From Pseudomonas cichorii (GTDB taxonomy: Bacteria > Pseudomonadota > Gammaproteobacteria > Pseudomonadales > Pseudomonadaceae): a stretch of DNA of 64,000 bases. A program made the translations under genes and the position numbers. The stretch spans positions 1-64,000 of the forward strand of contig NZ_RBRE01000090.1 in the NCBI RefSeq assembly GCF_003700275.1. Reading direction: 5' to 3'. Below the pieces are notes generated by a model, which searched no databases, was not told the origin of the DNA, and saw only the letters and a program-made list of their open reading frames with translations. This document shows positions 41,344 through 50,288 of this stretch, one piece after another (the stretch's first letter is position 1; each line of letters begins with the position of its first letter).

Positions 41344-43014
41344 ATGACCATGCTCAAAGATCCCTCGAAGAAGTACCGTGCGTTTCCGACCATCGACCTG
41401 CCTGATCGTACCTGGCCTTCCAAAGCCATTACTGAAGTGCCGATCTGGTGCAGCTCCGACTTGCGCGACGGTAACCAATCGCTGATCGAGCCAATGGATT
41501 CGGTCAAGAAGCTGCGTTTCTGGAACACGCTGGTCAAGGTCGGCGTCAAGGAAATCGAAGCATCGTTCCCGGCAGCATCGCAAACCGACTTCGACTTCGT
41601 GCGCACCCTGATTGAAGACGGCCACATTCCGGACGACACCACCATTCAGGTACTGACCCAGGCGCGTGAAGACCTGATTGCCCGTACCTTTGAATCCCTG
41701 CGCGGCGCGAAAAAAGCCATCGTTCACCTGTACAACGCCACCAGCCCGTCGTTCCGCCGCATCGTTTTCAATCAGGAAAAGTCCGGCGTAAAAGAAATCG
41801 CCGTGAACGCCGCCAAGCTGTTCGTGAAATACGCAGCCCAGCAGCCGGAAACCCAGTGGACCTTTGAATACTCGCCAGAGACCTTCAGCGCAACCGAGCT
41901 GGAGTTCGCCAAGGAAGTCTGCGACGCGGTAATCGAGGTATGGAACCCGACACCCGAGAACAAGGTAATCCTCAACCTGCCAGCCACTGTTGAGGTCGCG
42001 ACTCCCAACGTCTATGCCGACCAGATCGAGTGGTTCGGCCGCAATATCACCCGCCGCGACAGCGTCATCATCAGCCTGCACACCCACAACGACCGTGGCA
42101 CTGGCGTTGCTGCCACCGAACTGGGCCTGATGGCCGGTGCAGACCGTGTCGAAGGCTGCCTGTTCGGCAACGGCGAGCGTACCGGTAACGTGGATCTGGT
42201 GACCGTGGCTCTGAACATGTACACCCAGGGCATCAACCCTGGCCTGGACTTCTCGGACATCGACGGCGTGCGCAAGGTCGTCGAAGAGTGCAACCAGATT
42301 CCGGTCCACCCACGCGCTCCGTATGTCGGCGATCTGGTCCACACCGCGTTCTCCGGCTCGCACCAGGACGCCATCCGCAAGGGCTTCGCCCAGCAGAAAG
42401 ACGGCGCCTTGTGGGAAGTGCCTTACCTGCCGATCGACCCGGCCGATATCGGTCGCAGCTACGAGGCAGTGATTCGCGTCAACAGCCAGTCGGGCAAGGG
42501 CGGCATCACTTACCTGCTGGAGCAGGAATACGGTATCTCGCTGCCACGTCGCATGCAGATCGAGTTCAGCCAGGTGGTTCAGGGTGAAACCGATCGTCTG
42601 GGCCTGGAAATGAGCGCCGAGCAGATCCACTCCCTGCTGCGCCGCGAATACCTGCAAGCCAACACGCCTTATGCACTGATCAGCCACAAGCTGCAGGAAG
42701 AAAACGGCAACAGTTCGGTCGATGCCGAAGTGCATGTCGACGGTGAGACCCAGCACTGGCGCGGCAAGGGCAAAGGCGCACTGGAAGCCCTGGTTGCCGG
42801 CCTGCCTGTTTCCGTGGAGATCATGGACTACAACGAACACGCCATCGGTTCCGGCACCACGGCCAAGGCCGCTGCCTACATCGAATTGCGCGTCAACGGT
42901 GATCGCGCCGTGCATGGCGTCGGTATCGACGAGAACATCACCACCGCCAGCTTCCGCGCCCTGTTCAGCGCCCTGAACCGCTCGCTGAGCCAGGCACAAG
43001 CCAAGGCCGCCTGA
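41344..43014 (+). CDS. leuA: 2-isopropylmalate synthase
   Basis: LeuA condenses 2-oxoisovalerate with acetyl-CoA, the first step of leucine synthesis. The 556-residue protein is the long LeuA form: the DRE-TIM barrel starts with CSSDLRDGNQSL, contains SLHTHNDRGTGVAA and NGERTGNVDLV, and ends in a LeuA-type allosteric domain. ATG 41344 (MTMLKDPSKKYRAF) fits relatives. Transcription is probably attenuated by the leader upstream. Confidence 0.96.
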   Translation: MTMLKDPSKKYRAFPTIDLPDRTWPSKAITEVPIWCSSDLRDGNQSLIEPMDSVKKLRFWNTLVKVGVKEIEASFPAASQTDFDFVRTLIEDGHIPDDTTIQVLTQAREDLIARTFESLRGAKKAIVHLYNATSPSFRRIVFNQEKSGVKEIAVNAAKLFVKYAAQQPETQWTFEYSPETFSATELEFAKEVCDAVIEVWNPTPENKVILNLPATVEVATPNVYADQIEWFGRNITRRDSVIISLHTHNDRGTGVAATELGLMAGADRVEGCLFGNGERTGNVDLVTVALNMYTQGINPGLDFSDIDGVRKVVEECNQIPVHPRAPYVGDLVHTAFSGSHQDAIRKGFAQQKDGALWEVPYLPIDPADIGRSYEAVIRVNSQSGKGGITYLLEQEYGISLPRRMQIEFSQVVQGETDRLGLEMSAEQIHSLLRREYLQANTPYALISHKLQEENGNSSVDAEVHVDGETQHWRGKGKGALEALVAGLPVSVEIMDYNEHAIGSGTTAKAAAYIELRVNGDRAVHGVGIDENITTASFRALFSALNRSLSQAQAKAA

Positions 43015-43023
43015 CCCCAGGAA

Positions 43024-43056
43024 GGAGCATGACGGGCACCCTGCCCGTCATGCTCC
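43024..43056. terminator. Perfect 15-bp hairpin after leuA
   Basis: GGAGCATGACGGGCA (43024-43038) pairs perfectly with 43042-43056 around CCC, 9 bases after the leuA stop. There is no T tract, so it may protect the mRNA end or aid termination. Confidence 0.6.
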
Positions 43057-43110
43057 AACAGGCTGTAACACACTGCATTTGCTCGAAAAACCTCTCCCCT
43101 TGCGCCTTTC

Positions 43111-43136
43111 AATATGCGCATAACCATGCGCATATT
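43111..43136. promoter_or_regulatory. Perfect 11-bp inverted repeat upstream of the oxaloacetate decarboxylase gene
   Basis: AATATGCGCAT (43111-43121) and ATGCGCATATT (43126-43136) are perfect reverse complements separated by AACC. Each arm also contains the palindrome ATGCGCAT. With no coding sequence here and the next gene 250 bases downstream, it is a good candidate for a regulator-binding site. The remaining bases to 43384 show nothing else clear. Confidence 0.45.
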
Positions 43137-43384
43137 CGGCATAATCTTTTCATTTATGCTGTGGTAGCATGCTGCCTTTAAATGATCCGGCCCTTTTGCC
43201 GATAGCAACTTTTCGCTATCGGGACCTGATCGTATTTGCCTGCCAAGCAATACTCTTTCCTACAAACCATGATGACTACTGCATTGATTTTCGGACGAAA
43301 AGAATGCACGGGCAGACCAACCGTGCATTGAAAAACCATCGGCCTCGGTAACGCTGAGCTGATCCAATCATATTTGGAGCGATT

Positions 43385-44254
43385 ATGCCTAAGGCTTCCC
43401 ATCAAGATCTGCGCCGCAACTTTCGCGCGCTGACTTCCTCGACTTCCTGCTACCACACAGCCTCTGTGTTCGACCCGATGTCTGCACGCATCGCCGCGGA
43501 CCTGGGTTTTGAAGTGGGCATCCTCGGTGGCTCCGTCGCCTCGCTGCAAGTACTGGCAGCCCCCGATTTCGCGCTGATTACCCTCAGCGAATTCGTAGAA
43601 CAGGCCACCCGCATCGGCCGTGTCGCAGAGCTTCCCTTCATCGCAGATGCCGACCACGGTTATGGCAACGCGCTGAATGTCATGCGCACCATCACCGAAC
43701 TGGAACGAGCAGGCGTTGCTGCACTGACCATCGAAGATACCCTGCTGCCCGCGCAGTTCGGCCGCAAGTCCACCGACCTGATTTCCACTGCAGAAGGCGT
43801 CGGCAAGATCCGCGCAGCCCTGGAAGCTCGCGTCGATCCTGAACTGTCGATCTTTGCCCGTACCAACGCTGCCATCATTCCCGTGCAGGAAACCATCAGC
43901 CGGGTTCAGCAGTATCAGAGCGCAGGTGCAGACGGCATTACCATCGTCGGCGTGCGTGACTTCGAGCACCTGGAACAGATTTCCGAAGGGCTGACCATTC
44001 CCTTGATGCTGGTGACTTACGGCAACCCGGAGCTGCACGACAACAAGCGTCTGGCCGAGATGGGCGTGCGAATCTGCGTGCATGGCCATGCAGCCTATTT
44101 CGCATCGATCAAGGCAACCTACGATTGCCTGAGAGAACAGCGCCAGATTCTAAGCAGCACCAGCGACATGAACGCCACAGAACTGACCCACACTTACACC
44201 CAACCTGAAGATTATGTTGAGTGGGCCAAAAAGTTCATGAACGTGAACGAGTGA
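43385..44254 (+). CDS. Oxaloacetate decarboxylase (PEP mutase / isocitrate lyase superfamily)
   Basis: The 289-residue protein matches the PA4872-type oxaloacetate decarboxylase of Pseudomonas, which produces pyruvate and CO2. It has DADHGYGNALNVMRTITELE with metal-binding aspartates, TIEDTLLPAQFG, and ARTNAAI. The isocitrate lyase catalytic KKCGH motif is absent, as expected. A bidirectional terminator follows the stop. Confidence 0.9.
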   Translation: MPKASHQDLRRNFRALTSSTSCYHTASVFDPMSARIAADLGFEVGILGGSVASLQVLAAPDFALITLSEFVEQATRIGRVAELPFIADADHGYGNALNVMRTITELERAGVAALTIEDTLLPAQFGRKSTDLISTAEGVGKIRAALEARVDPELSIFARTNAAIIPVQETISRVQQYQSAGADGITIVGVRDFEHLEQISEGLTIPLMLVTYGNPELHDNKRLAEMGVRICVHGHAAYFASIKATYDCLREQRQILSSTSDMNATELTHTYTQPEDYVEWAKKFMNVNE

Positions 44255-44285
44255 GAGCGCTGTACTGACCAATTGAAGCGATAAA

Positions 44286-44307
44286 AAAGCCTCCGGATGG
44301 AGGCTTT
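44286..44307. terminator. Bidirectional rho-independent terminator
   Basis: AAAGCCTCC (44286-44294) and GGAGGCTTT (44299-44307) form a 9-base stem around GGAT, with A-rich sequence before and TTATTTT after. It serves the oxaloacetate decarboxylase gene and the convergent FlxA-like gene. Confidence 0.85.
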
Positions 44308-44320
44308 ATTTTCTGTGCTG

Positions 44321-44755
44321 TCAGGCCGTGGTTTTGATACCGCCACTGGTTGTCAGCTCAATCAAGGTCCCCTGCAGGGTCTGTATCGTTGAGGAGGTCT
44401 GGGCGATCTGTCCTTGAATGGCCAGAATACGTGCAGCCTTTTCCTCTGCCGAGCCTTTGCTGTTCTGAGCGGCAGCCAGTTGAGCCTGCTGCTGAACCAG
44501 TTGCTGTTGGGCCTGCTTGATCTGCTCTTTGATCCTTTCGATGGTTTTATCAACCCCAGTAGCACTGGAAGAACCACCTGCACCACCCGCCGAAGCAGCA
44601 CCACCCACCTTGGCCCCCTCAAACGAAACGCTTACACCTGTCTCTTGCGCACTGTCGGTTGCAGTCGAAGTCACCTTCTCGGCGTCCTTGCTCTTGACGG
44701 TCAGCGTCAAAGCGCTTGAATAGGCACTCAGTGATGCAGTGTTGATAGTAGTCAT
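44321..44755 (-). CDS. FlxA-like coiled-coil protein
   Basis: The 144-residue protein has a serine/threonine/glycine-rich first half and a glutamine-rich coiled coil (ERIKEQIKQAQQQLVQQQAQ, then ARILAIQGQIAQTSSTIQTL) like FlxA family proteins. Function is unknown. ATG 44755 is used since the longer frame enters the amidase gene. No signal peptide. Confidence 0.7.
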   Translation of the reverse strand: MTTINTASLSAYSSALTLTVKSKDAEKVTSTATDSAQETGVSVSFEGAKVGGAASAGGAGGSSSATGVDKTIERIKEQIKQAQQQLVQQQAQLAAAQNSKGSAEEKAARILAIQGQIAQTSSTIQTLQGTLIELTTSGGIKTTA

Positions 44756-44813
44756 GACGAACTCCTGGCTATATGAGACCGATATCGACACATTTACACA
44801 CAACTTTATGAAT

Positions 44814-45605
44814 TTATTGTATCTCGAATGTATCGGCATCCAGATTGGCCGGAAAGCGCGTGCGATATTCGCGCAGCTTCGCAGCACTCAGGCATACCTG
44901 AAAGACTCCATCGGCATCGCCGCTGTCGAGCAGTCTTTCACCCTCGAAATCCAGCACCTGGCTATCACCGGTATAGGTAAAGCCCTTGCCATCACTGCCA
45001 ACCCGGTTCACTGCCGCCACATAGCAAAGGTTTTCGATTGCACGAGCCGGCAGCAGACGATTCCAGTGCTGACGCCGCGCACCCGGCCAGTTCGCGGTGT
45101 AGAGCAACAGATCGGTGTCCTGCGCATCACGGCTCCAGACCGGAAAGCGCAGGTCATAGCAAATCAGCGGGCGAATCCGCCAGCCATTCAACTCGAACAT
45201 CACCTGCCGCTCGCCAGGGCTGTAATGCTCATGCTCATTGGCCATGCGGAACAGGTGGCGTTTGTCGTAATACAGCACCTCGCCATCGGGACGCGCCCAG
45301 AGCAGACGGTTGCGATGGCTGCCATCGGCGGCACGAATGATCACGCTGCCGGTAATCACCGCCTGAATGCGCCTGGCCTGCTCCACCATCCACTCTGAAG
45401 TCGGGCCGCCCTCGGGCTCAGCCTGGGTTTCGGAGTCCATGGAAAATCCGGTAGTGAACATCTCCGGCAGAATCACCAGATCGACATCCTTTACCGGCTC
45501 CAGCAACGCACTGAAATGGTCGAGATTGGCCTGCCGGTCATGCCAGACGAGGGTGGTCTGGATCAATGCCAGATTCAGATCCGGCAACTGGCTCAAATCG
45601 CGCAT
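44814..45605 (-). CDS. Omega-amidase, carbon-nitrogen hydrolase family (YafV-like)
   Basis: The 263-residue protein carries the nitrilase-fold triad: E in ILPEMFTTGF, K in YYDKRHLF and C in LICYDLRFP. YafV/NIT2-type omega-amidases hydrolyse 2-oxoglutaramate and related 2-oxo acid amides. The gene overlaps the end of the upstream aminotransferase gene by 13 bases, which fits a glutamine transaminase / omega-amidase pair. Confidence 0.85.
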   Translation of the reverse strand: MRDLSQLPDLNLALIQTTLVWHDRQANLDHFSALLEPVKDVDLVILPEMFTTGFSMDSETQAEPEGGPTSEWMVEQARRIQAVITGSVIIRAADGSHRNRLLWARPDGEVLYYDKRHLFRMANEHEHYSPGERQVMFELNGWRIRPLICYDLRFPVWSRDAQDTDLLLYTANWPGARRQHWNRLLPARAIENLCYVAAVNRVGSDGKGFTYTGDSQVLDFEGERLLDSGDADGVFQVCLSAAKLREYRTRFPANLDADTFEIQ

Positions 45606-46741
45606 AGTTTTTCCGCTGCCTGACGCAGCGTCTCCTCTCGTTTGGCGAAGCACAGGCGAATCAGCCGCTGGCCTTCGGGCGGGGTCTGGTAAAACACCGA
45701 TACCGGAATGCTGGCCACACCGTGCTCACGGGTCATCCACAACGACATATCGACATCGTTGAGGTCCGGACGGATCTGCGAGTAATCCACCAACTGGAAA
45801 TAAGTGCCGCCAACGCGCTCGAAACTGAAACGCGACGACGCCAACTGGTCGCAGAAGAAATCACGCTTGGCCTGATAGAACGCCGGCAGTTCCTCGACAT
45901 GTTCGGGATGCTCGGCCATGAAGTCAGCCAGCGCCCACTGCAACGGCGTGACGCCACAGAAGCTCACATACTGATGGACCTTGCGCAGCTCGGCGCTCAA
46001 GGCCGGTGGTGCGACGACATAACCGGTCTTCCAGCCCGTCACGTGATAGGTCTTGCCGAACGAACTGACCACAAAGGCACGCTGATAGAGCTCTTCATGG
46101 GCCAATACGCTGACGTGCCGGACGCCATCGAACACCAGATGTTCGTACACTTCGTCACTGATCAGATAGATGTCGCGACTGGCGATCAGCGCGGCCAACT
46201 GGTCCAGCTCGGCACGGCTGATCAGGGCACCGCTTGGGTTATGCGGACTGTTGAGAATGATCATCCGCGTACGCGGGCTCAAGGCATCGCCCAGCTTTTG
46301 CCAATCGATGGAGAAATCGTTCAGGCCCAGTTGCACATGCACGCAACGGCCACCGGCCAGCTCCACAGCGGGTTCATAGCTGTCGTAGCACGGGTCGAAG
46401 ACGATCACTTCATCGCCGGGACGAATCACGGCCTGAATCGCACAGAAGATCGCCTGGGTCGCCCCCGGCGTAATCGTGACTTCACTGTCCGGGCTAACCT
46501 GGCACCCGTAACTGCAGGCAATCTTGGCGGCAACCTGCTGACGCAGCGCTGGCAGGCCGGTCATCGGTGAATACTGGTTATGGCCTTCTGCGACGTGGCG
46601 GCTCAAGGCATCGCGCAGCGCCTGCGGCCCATCGAAATCGGGAAAGCCCTGGGACAGATTGATTGCGCCGGTTTCGGCGGCGAGCTGAGACATGACGGTG
46701 AAAATGGTGGTGCCAACATTAGGCAACTTGCTGTCGATCAT
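45593..46741 (-). CDS. PLP-dependent methionine/glutamine-type aminotransferase (YbdL-like)
   Basis: The 382-residue fold-type I aminotransferase has NSPHNPSG, DEVYEHLVF and the PLP lysine in SSFGKTYHVTGWK. The sequence resembles E. coli YbdL, which transaminates methionine-derived keto acids. With the overlapping omega-amidase gene it probably forms a salvage route using glutamine as donor. ATG 46741 (MIDSKLPNVG) is used; the frame extends upstream without homology. Confidence 0.88.
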   Translation of the reverse strand: MIDSKLPNVGTTIFTVMSQLAAETGAINLSQGFPDFDGPQALRDALSRHVAEGHNQYSPMTGLPALRQQVAAKIACSYGCQVSPDSEVTITPGATQAIFCAIQAVIRPGDEVIVFDPCYDSYEPAVELAGGRCVHVQLGLNDFSIDWQKLGDALSPRTRMIILNSPHNPSGALISRAELDQLAALIASRDIYLISDEVYEHLVFDGVRHVSVLAHEELYQRAFVVSSFGKTYHVTGWKTGYVVAPPALSAELRKVHQYVSFCGVTPLQWALADFMAEHPEHVEELPAFYQAKRDFFCDQLASSRFSFERVGGTYFQLVDYSQIRPDLNDVDMSLWMTREHGVASIPVSVFYQTPPEGQRLIRLCFAKREETLRQAAEKLCAI

Positions 46742-46815
46742 AGGGCCCTTCCCTGCAATACCCCCGGCATCACGGCGGCGCGGGTCCAGCAGGATAGCCC
46801 ATCGAGTGCGCATAA

Positions 46816-46843
46816 AAAAAGGCACCGCTGAAGGTGCCTTTTT
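46816..46843 (-). terminator. der terminator
   Basis: GGCACC (46821-46826) and GGTGCC (46833-46838) form the stem, with AAAAA before and TTTTT after. It lies 11 bases past the der stop and points along the minus strand. Confidence 0.8.
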
Positions 46844-46854
46844 CTGAAGAAGAC

Positions 46855-48324
46855 TCAGCGCTTGTCGCGGCGCTTCTTGTCAGCCTTCTTGTGGTGCGAC
46901 ATCAAGCGACGCTTCTTGTTGACCTGGCGGTCGGTCAGCGTGTTCTTGTTGCCTTCGTACGGGTTCTCACCGCCCTTGAATTCGATCCGGATCGGCGTAC
47001 CGACCAGTTTCAGAACCCGGCGATAAGTGTTTTCCAGGTAACGGACGTAGGACTTGGGTACCTTCTCGACCTGGTTACCGTGGATCACGATCAATGGCGG
47101 GTTGGCGCCACCCAAGTGCGCATAGCGCAGCTTGATACGGCGGCTGCCCACCATCGGTGGCGCGTGCTCGCTGACCGCATCTTCGAGAATCTGGGTCAGG
47201 CGGCTGGTCGGCCAGCGGGTAACCGCCGACTTGAAGGAGTTCTGTACCGACTGATACAGGTTACCCACGCCCGTGCCGTGCAAGGCCGAGATAAAGTGAA
47301 TGTCGGCGAAGTCGACGAAGAACAGCCGGCGTTCCAGCTCGGTCTTCACGTAGTCACGCTCGCCCGGCGTCATGCCATCCCACTTGTTCAGTGCGATAAC
47401 CATTGCCCGACCGGCTTCCAGTGCAAAACCCAGCAGGTTGAGGTCGTGATCGACCACACCTTCACGGGCGTCCATCACGAAGATCACCACGTTGGCGTCC
47501 TTGATGGCCTGCAACGTCTTGACCACCGAGAACTTCTCGACTTCCTCGTGGATCTTGCCGCGCTTGCGCACACCCGCGGTGTCGATCAGCGTGTACTTCT
47601 CGTCGTTACGCTCGAACGGGATGTAGATACTGTCGCGCGTGGTGCCCGGCTGGTCATAGACGATAACCCGGTCTTCACCGAGCATGCGGTTGACCAGTGT
47701 CGACTTGCCGACGTTCGGGCGACCGATGATCGCGATCTTGATGCCGTCCTTTTCGCTCGGGCCAGGAATGCGCTTGGCTTCCTCGCCTTCTGCGACGTCC
47801 TCGGCTTCGCCTTCTTCGATCTCGTCATCGTCCTTGGGGAAATCCTTCAGGGCGATTTCCAGCATCTGGGAGATGCCGCGACCATGAGCACCGGCAACCG
47901 GGATCGCATCGCCCAGGCCCATCGGGCTGAACTCGGCGCGGGCCAGGTTTTCGTCGATGTTGTCGATCTTGTTGGCAACCACGTAGGAACGCTTGTTGCG
48001 CTTGCGCAGGTGCTCACCGATCATCTGGTCGGCAGCGGTGTAACCCGCCTTGGCGTCTACCAGGAACAGCACGACATCGGCTTCTTCGATGGCCAGCAGC
48101 GACTGCTCGGCCATCTTTTCATCCATGCCATGCTCGTCGCCGGAAATACCGCCGGTGTCGATCAGAATATAAGAGCGCCCTTGCCACTTCGCCTCGCCGT
48201 ACTGGCGATCACGGGTCAGACCGGACAGATCGCCGACAATGGCGTCGCGGGTCCTGGTCAGGCGGTTGAACATGGTGGACTTGCCGACGTTCGGTCGACC
48301 CACCAGGGCAATTACGGGAACCAT
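46855..48324 (-). CDS. der: Ribosome-biogenesis GTPase Der (EngA)
   Basis: Der acts in 50S subunit assembly. The 489-residue protein has two tandem GTPase domains, each with GRPNVGKST (in VPVIALVGRPNVGKST and IKIAIIGRPNVGKST), separated by an acidic linker (DEIEEGEAEDVAEGEEAK), and a C-terminal KH-like domain with a basic tail. ATG 48324 matches the family start. Last gene of the bamB-yfgM side of the run. Confidence 0.96.
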   Translation of the reverse strand: MVPVIALVGRPNVGKSTMFNRLTRTRDAIVGDLSGLTRDRQYGEAKWQGRSYILIDTGGISGDEHGMDEKMAEQSLLAIEEADVVLFLVDAKAGYTAADQMIGEHLRKRNKRSYVVANKIDNIDENLARAEFSPMGLGDAIPVAGAHGRGISQMLEIALKDFPKDDDEIEEGEAEDVAEGEEAKRIPGPSEKDGIKIAIIGRPNVGKSTLVNRMLGEDRVIVYDQPGTTRDSIYIPFERNDEKYTLIDTAGVRKRGKIHEEVEKFSVVKTLQAIKDANVVIFVMDAREGVVDHDLNLLGFALEAGRAMVIALNKWDGMTPGERDYVKTELERRLFFVDFADIHFISALHGTGVGNLYQSVQNSFKSAVTRWPTSRLTQILEDAVSEHAPPMVGSRRIKLRYAHLGGANPPLIVIHGNQVEKVPKSYVRYLENTYRRVLKLVGTPIRIEFKGGENPYEGNKNTLTDRQVNKKRRLMSHHKKADKKRRDKR

Positions 48325-48360
48325 GCGGCTCTCCACTTCGTTATTTCAGAAAATACAAAA

Positions 48361-48379
48361 GCCGCTGCAGGGCAGCGGC
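48361..48379 (-). terminator. bamB terminator
   Basis: GCCGCTGC (48361-48368) and GCAGCGGC (48372-48379) pair around AGG; on the minus strand the stem is followed by TTTTG and a T-rich stretch. Other GC-rich hairpins lie between it and bamB. Confidence 0.7.
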
Positions 48380-48463
48380 CGGAGTTCGGAGCAGCGCCCG
48401 CGGGCGCCGCAGCCTTGCCGAAGCAAGGTCGCCCGCAGCCTTGGCCGCGGGCTTGGACAATCA

Positions 48464-49615
48464 TCACTTGATGGTCAGGGCTTCCAGTTTGCCACTGTTA
48501 CCAAACACATAAATCATGTCACCAACCACCAGCGGACGCGCACGCAAGCCATCGCTGTCGATGCGCTCACGCCCTACGAAACGGCCATCTACCTGACTCA
48601 GCAGGTGCAGATAACCTTCCAGGTCGCCAACCGCCACGTAGCTGGAAAACACTTCCGGCGCGCCCAACTGACGGCGAGCCAGCGATTCGTTGCTCCACAG
48701 TGCTGTGGACGAACGCTCGTCGATACCTTCGACAGTGCCGGAGGCCAGACTCACGTAAACGCTACCGAAACCCTGAGCAACACCCGCGTAGCTTGACGCA
48801 TCGCGCTGCCAAAGCACACGGCCGCTTTCCAGATCCAGACCGGCAACCCGGCCCTGATAGCTGGCAACGTACAGAGTACCGCCCGACAGCAGCAGGCCGC
48901 CGTCAATGTCGACTACACGATCCAGTTCGGAACGGCCTTGCGGGATAGCAACACGCTGCTCCCAGACCGGCACGCCATTGCTGATGTCCAGGGCCACGAC
49001 CTTACCGGTCGACAGGCCTGCAACGGCAAGACGGTTGGTCACCACCGGAGCACCGGTGCCGCGCAGGGTCAGGACCGCTGGCGTGCTTTCGTAGATCCAG
49101 CGCTGGGAGCCGGTAACGGCATCCAGGCCGATGACACGGTCGTCCTGAGTCTGAACCACGACTACATCGCCGTTGTTCGCAGGCGGAGCCAGGACTTCGC
49201 TGGTCACATGGGCGCGCCATTTTTCCTCACCGGTGGAGGAATCCAGGGCAACCACTTCACCTTTCTCGGTACCGATCGTGACCAGGCCATAGGCGACGCC
49301 GACAGCGCCGGAAACAGGCAGCTCGAGATCCTTCTTCCAGATCACGTCACCGTTCAGGCGATCCAGGGACATGATGATCCCGGTCACATCCGAAGCGTAG
49401 ATCCGGTCACCGTCAACAGCTGGAACCAGCATGTTGTAGGTCTTGCCCTGGCCGTCACCGATGGAGCGGCTCCATTGCTTTTGCAGAACCACTTCTTCCT
49501 TGAAGTCGGTCAGCTCGGCCGGAGGCAATTCCTTTTTACTGTTGCTGCTGCAACCCGCGGCCAGAATGGCCAGAGCCAGCAATGCTGCATGTTTCCAACG
49601 AATCACGTCACGCAT
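48464..49615 (-). CDS. bamB: Outer-membrane assembly lipoprotein BamB
   Basis: BamB is a beta-propeller lipoprotein of the Bam complex that inserts outer-membrane proteins. The 383-residue precursor has a lipobox (ILAAGC at about residue 22) and PQQ-like propeller repeats (for example GLDAVTGSQRWIYES, GLDLESGRVLWQRD). ATG 49615 overlaps the end of yfgM by 8 bases, so the two are coupled. Confidence 0.95.
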   Translation of the reverse strand: MRDVIRWKHAALLALAILAAGCSSNSKKELPPAELTDFKEEVVLQKQWSRSIGDGQGKTYNMLVPAVDGDRIYASDVTGIIMSLDRLNGDVIWKKDLELPVSGAVGVAYGLVTIGTEKGEVVALDSSTGEEKWRAHVTSEVLAPPANNGDVVVVQTQDDRVIGLDAVTGSQRWIYESTPAVLTLRGTGAPVVTNRLAVAGLSTGKVVALDISNGVPVWEQRVAIPQGRSELDRVVDIDGGLLLSGGTLYVASYQGRVAGLDLESGRVLWQRDASSYAGVAQGFGSVYVSLASGTVEGIDERSSTALWSNESLARRQLGAPEVFSSYVAVGDLEGYLHLLSQVDGRFVGRERIDSDGLRARPLVVGDMIYVFGNSGKLEALTIK

Positions 49616-50249
49616 CCCCTTTCGCCAGGTCATCGAGCTTCATTTGCAGGCCACCTACCGCTGCGTCTTCAGACAAAGCGGACTTGGCCTTTTGGTATGC
49701 GGCATGTGCCTCGTCGGTACGACCCAGTTGCACCAGCAGGTCACCCTTGAGTTCTTCGCGGCTGGCCAGGAACGCCTTTTGGGCATCGCCTGCAAGCAGC
49801 TTCAGTGCATCATCGGCCTTGTTCTGGGCAGCCAGCACACGGGCAAGACGCTGACGGGCGATTTCACCCAGTGTCTCGCTGGCAGGCTTGTCGGCCACGG
49901 TCTTCAATTCGGCCGCGGCATCGTCGAGCTTGCCGGCATCGACCGCAACCTTGGCGACGAACAGGCTACCGAACTGGGCGTAGGCAGTGCCACCGAATTC
50001 GCTCTTGAGCTTGCCGGCAATTTCGGCAACCTGAGCAGTATCGGCCTGGCCACTTGGCGTCAGCGAGGTTTCCAGCAGTTGCTGGTAAAGCATCGAGGCG
50101 CCTTGCGACTGGTTGCTATGATACTTCTGCCATGCCTGCCAGCCAAAGACCACGACCAACGCCAGCAGACCGCCAGTTACCAGGGGTTTGCCGTTACGCT
50201 GCCACCAGTCCTTCATTACCGCCAGCTCTTCATCTTCGGTACGCGACAC
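49608..50249 (-). CDS. yfgM: YfgM-family SecYEG-associated TPR protein
   Basis: The 213-residue protein has one N-terminal membrane anchor at about 22-43 (KPLVTGGLLALVVVFGWQAW) and a periplasmic TPR-like domain. In E. coli YfgM links the SecYEG translocon to periplasmic chaperones. It starts with GTG behind AGGAG and sits between hisS and bamB, its standard place. Confidence 0.9.
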   Translation of the reverse strand: MSRTEDEELAVMKDWWQRNGKPLVTGGLLALVVVFGWQAWQKYHSNQSQGASMLYQQLLETSLTPSGQADTAQVAEIAGKLKSEFGGTAYAQFGSLFVAKVAVDAGKLDDAAAELKTVADKPASETLGEIARQRLARVLAAQNKADDALKLLAGDAQKAFLASREELKGDLLVQLGRTDEAHAAYQKAKSALSEDAAVGGLQMKLDDLAKGDA

Positions 50250-50288
50250 CCCAATACTCCTATTCGCTAAATCGGCTGTTAATCAGCT

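Noticed and set aside
43169..43351. 60-codon frame upstream of the oxaloacetate decarboxylase gene
   Set aside because: No ribosome site, no recognisable composition, and a likely promoter/5' leader region.
46834..48471. 545-codon plus-strand frame opposite der
   Set aside because: Antisense shadow of der with biased composition and no ribosome site.
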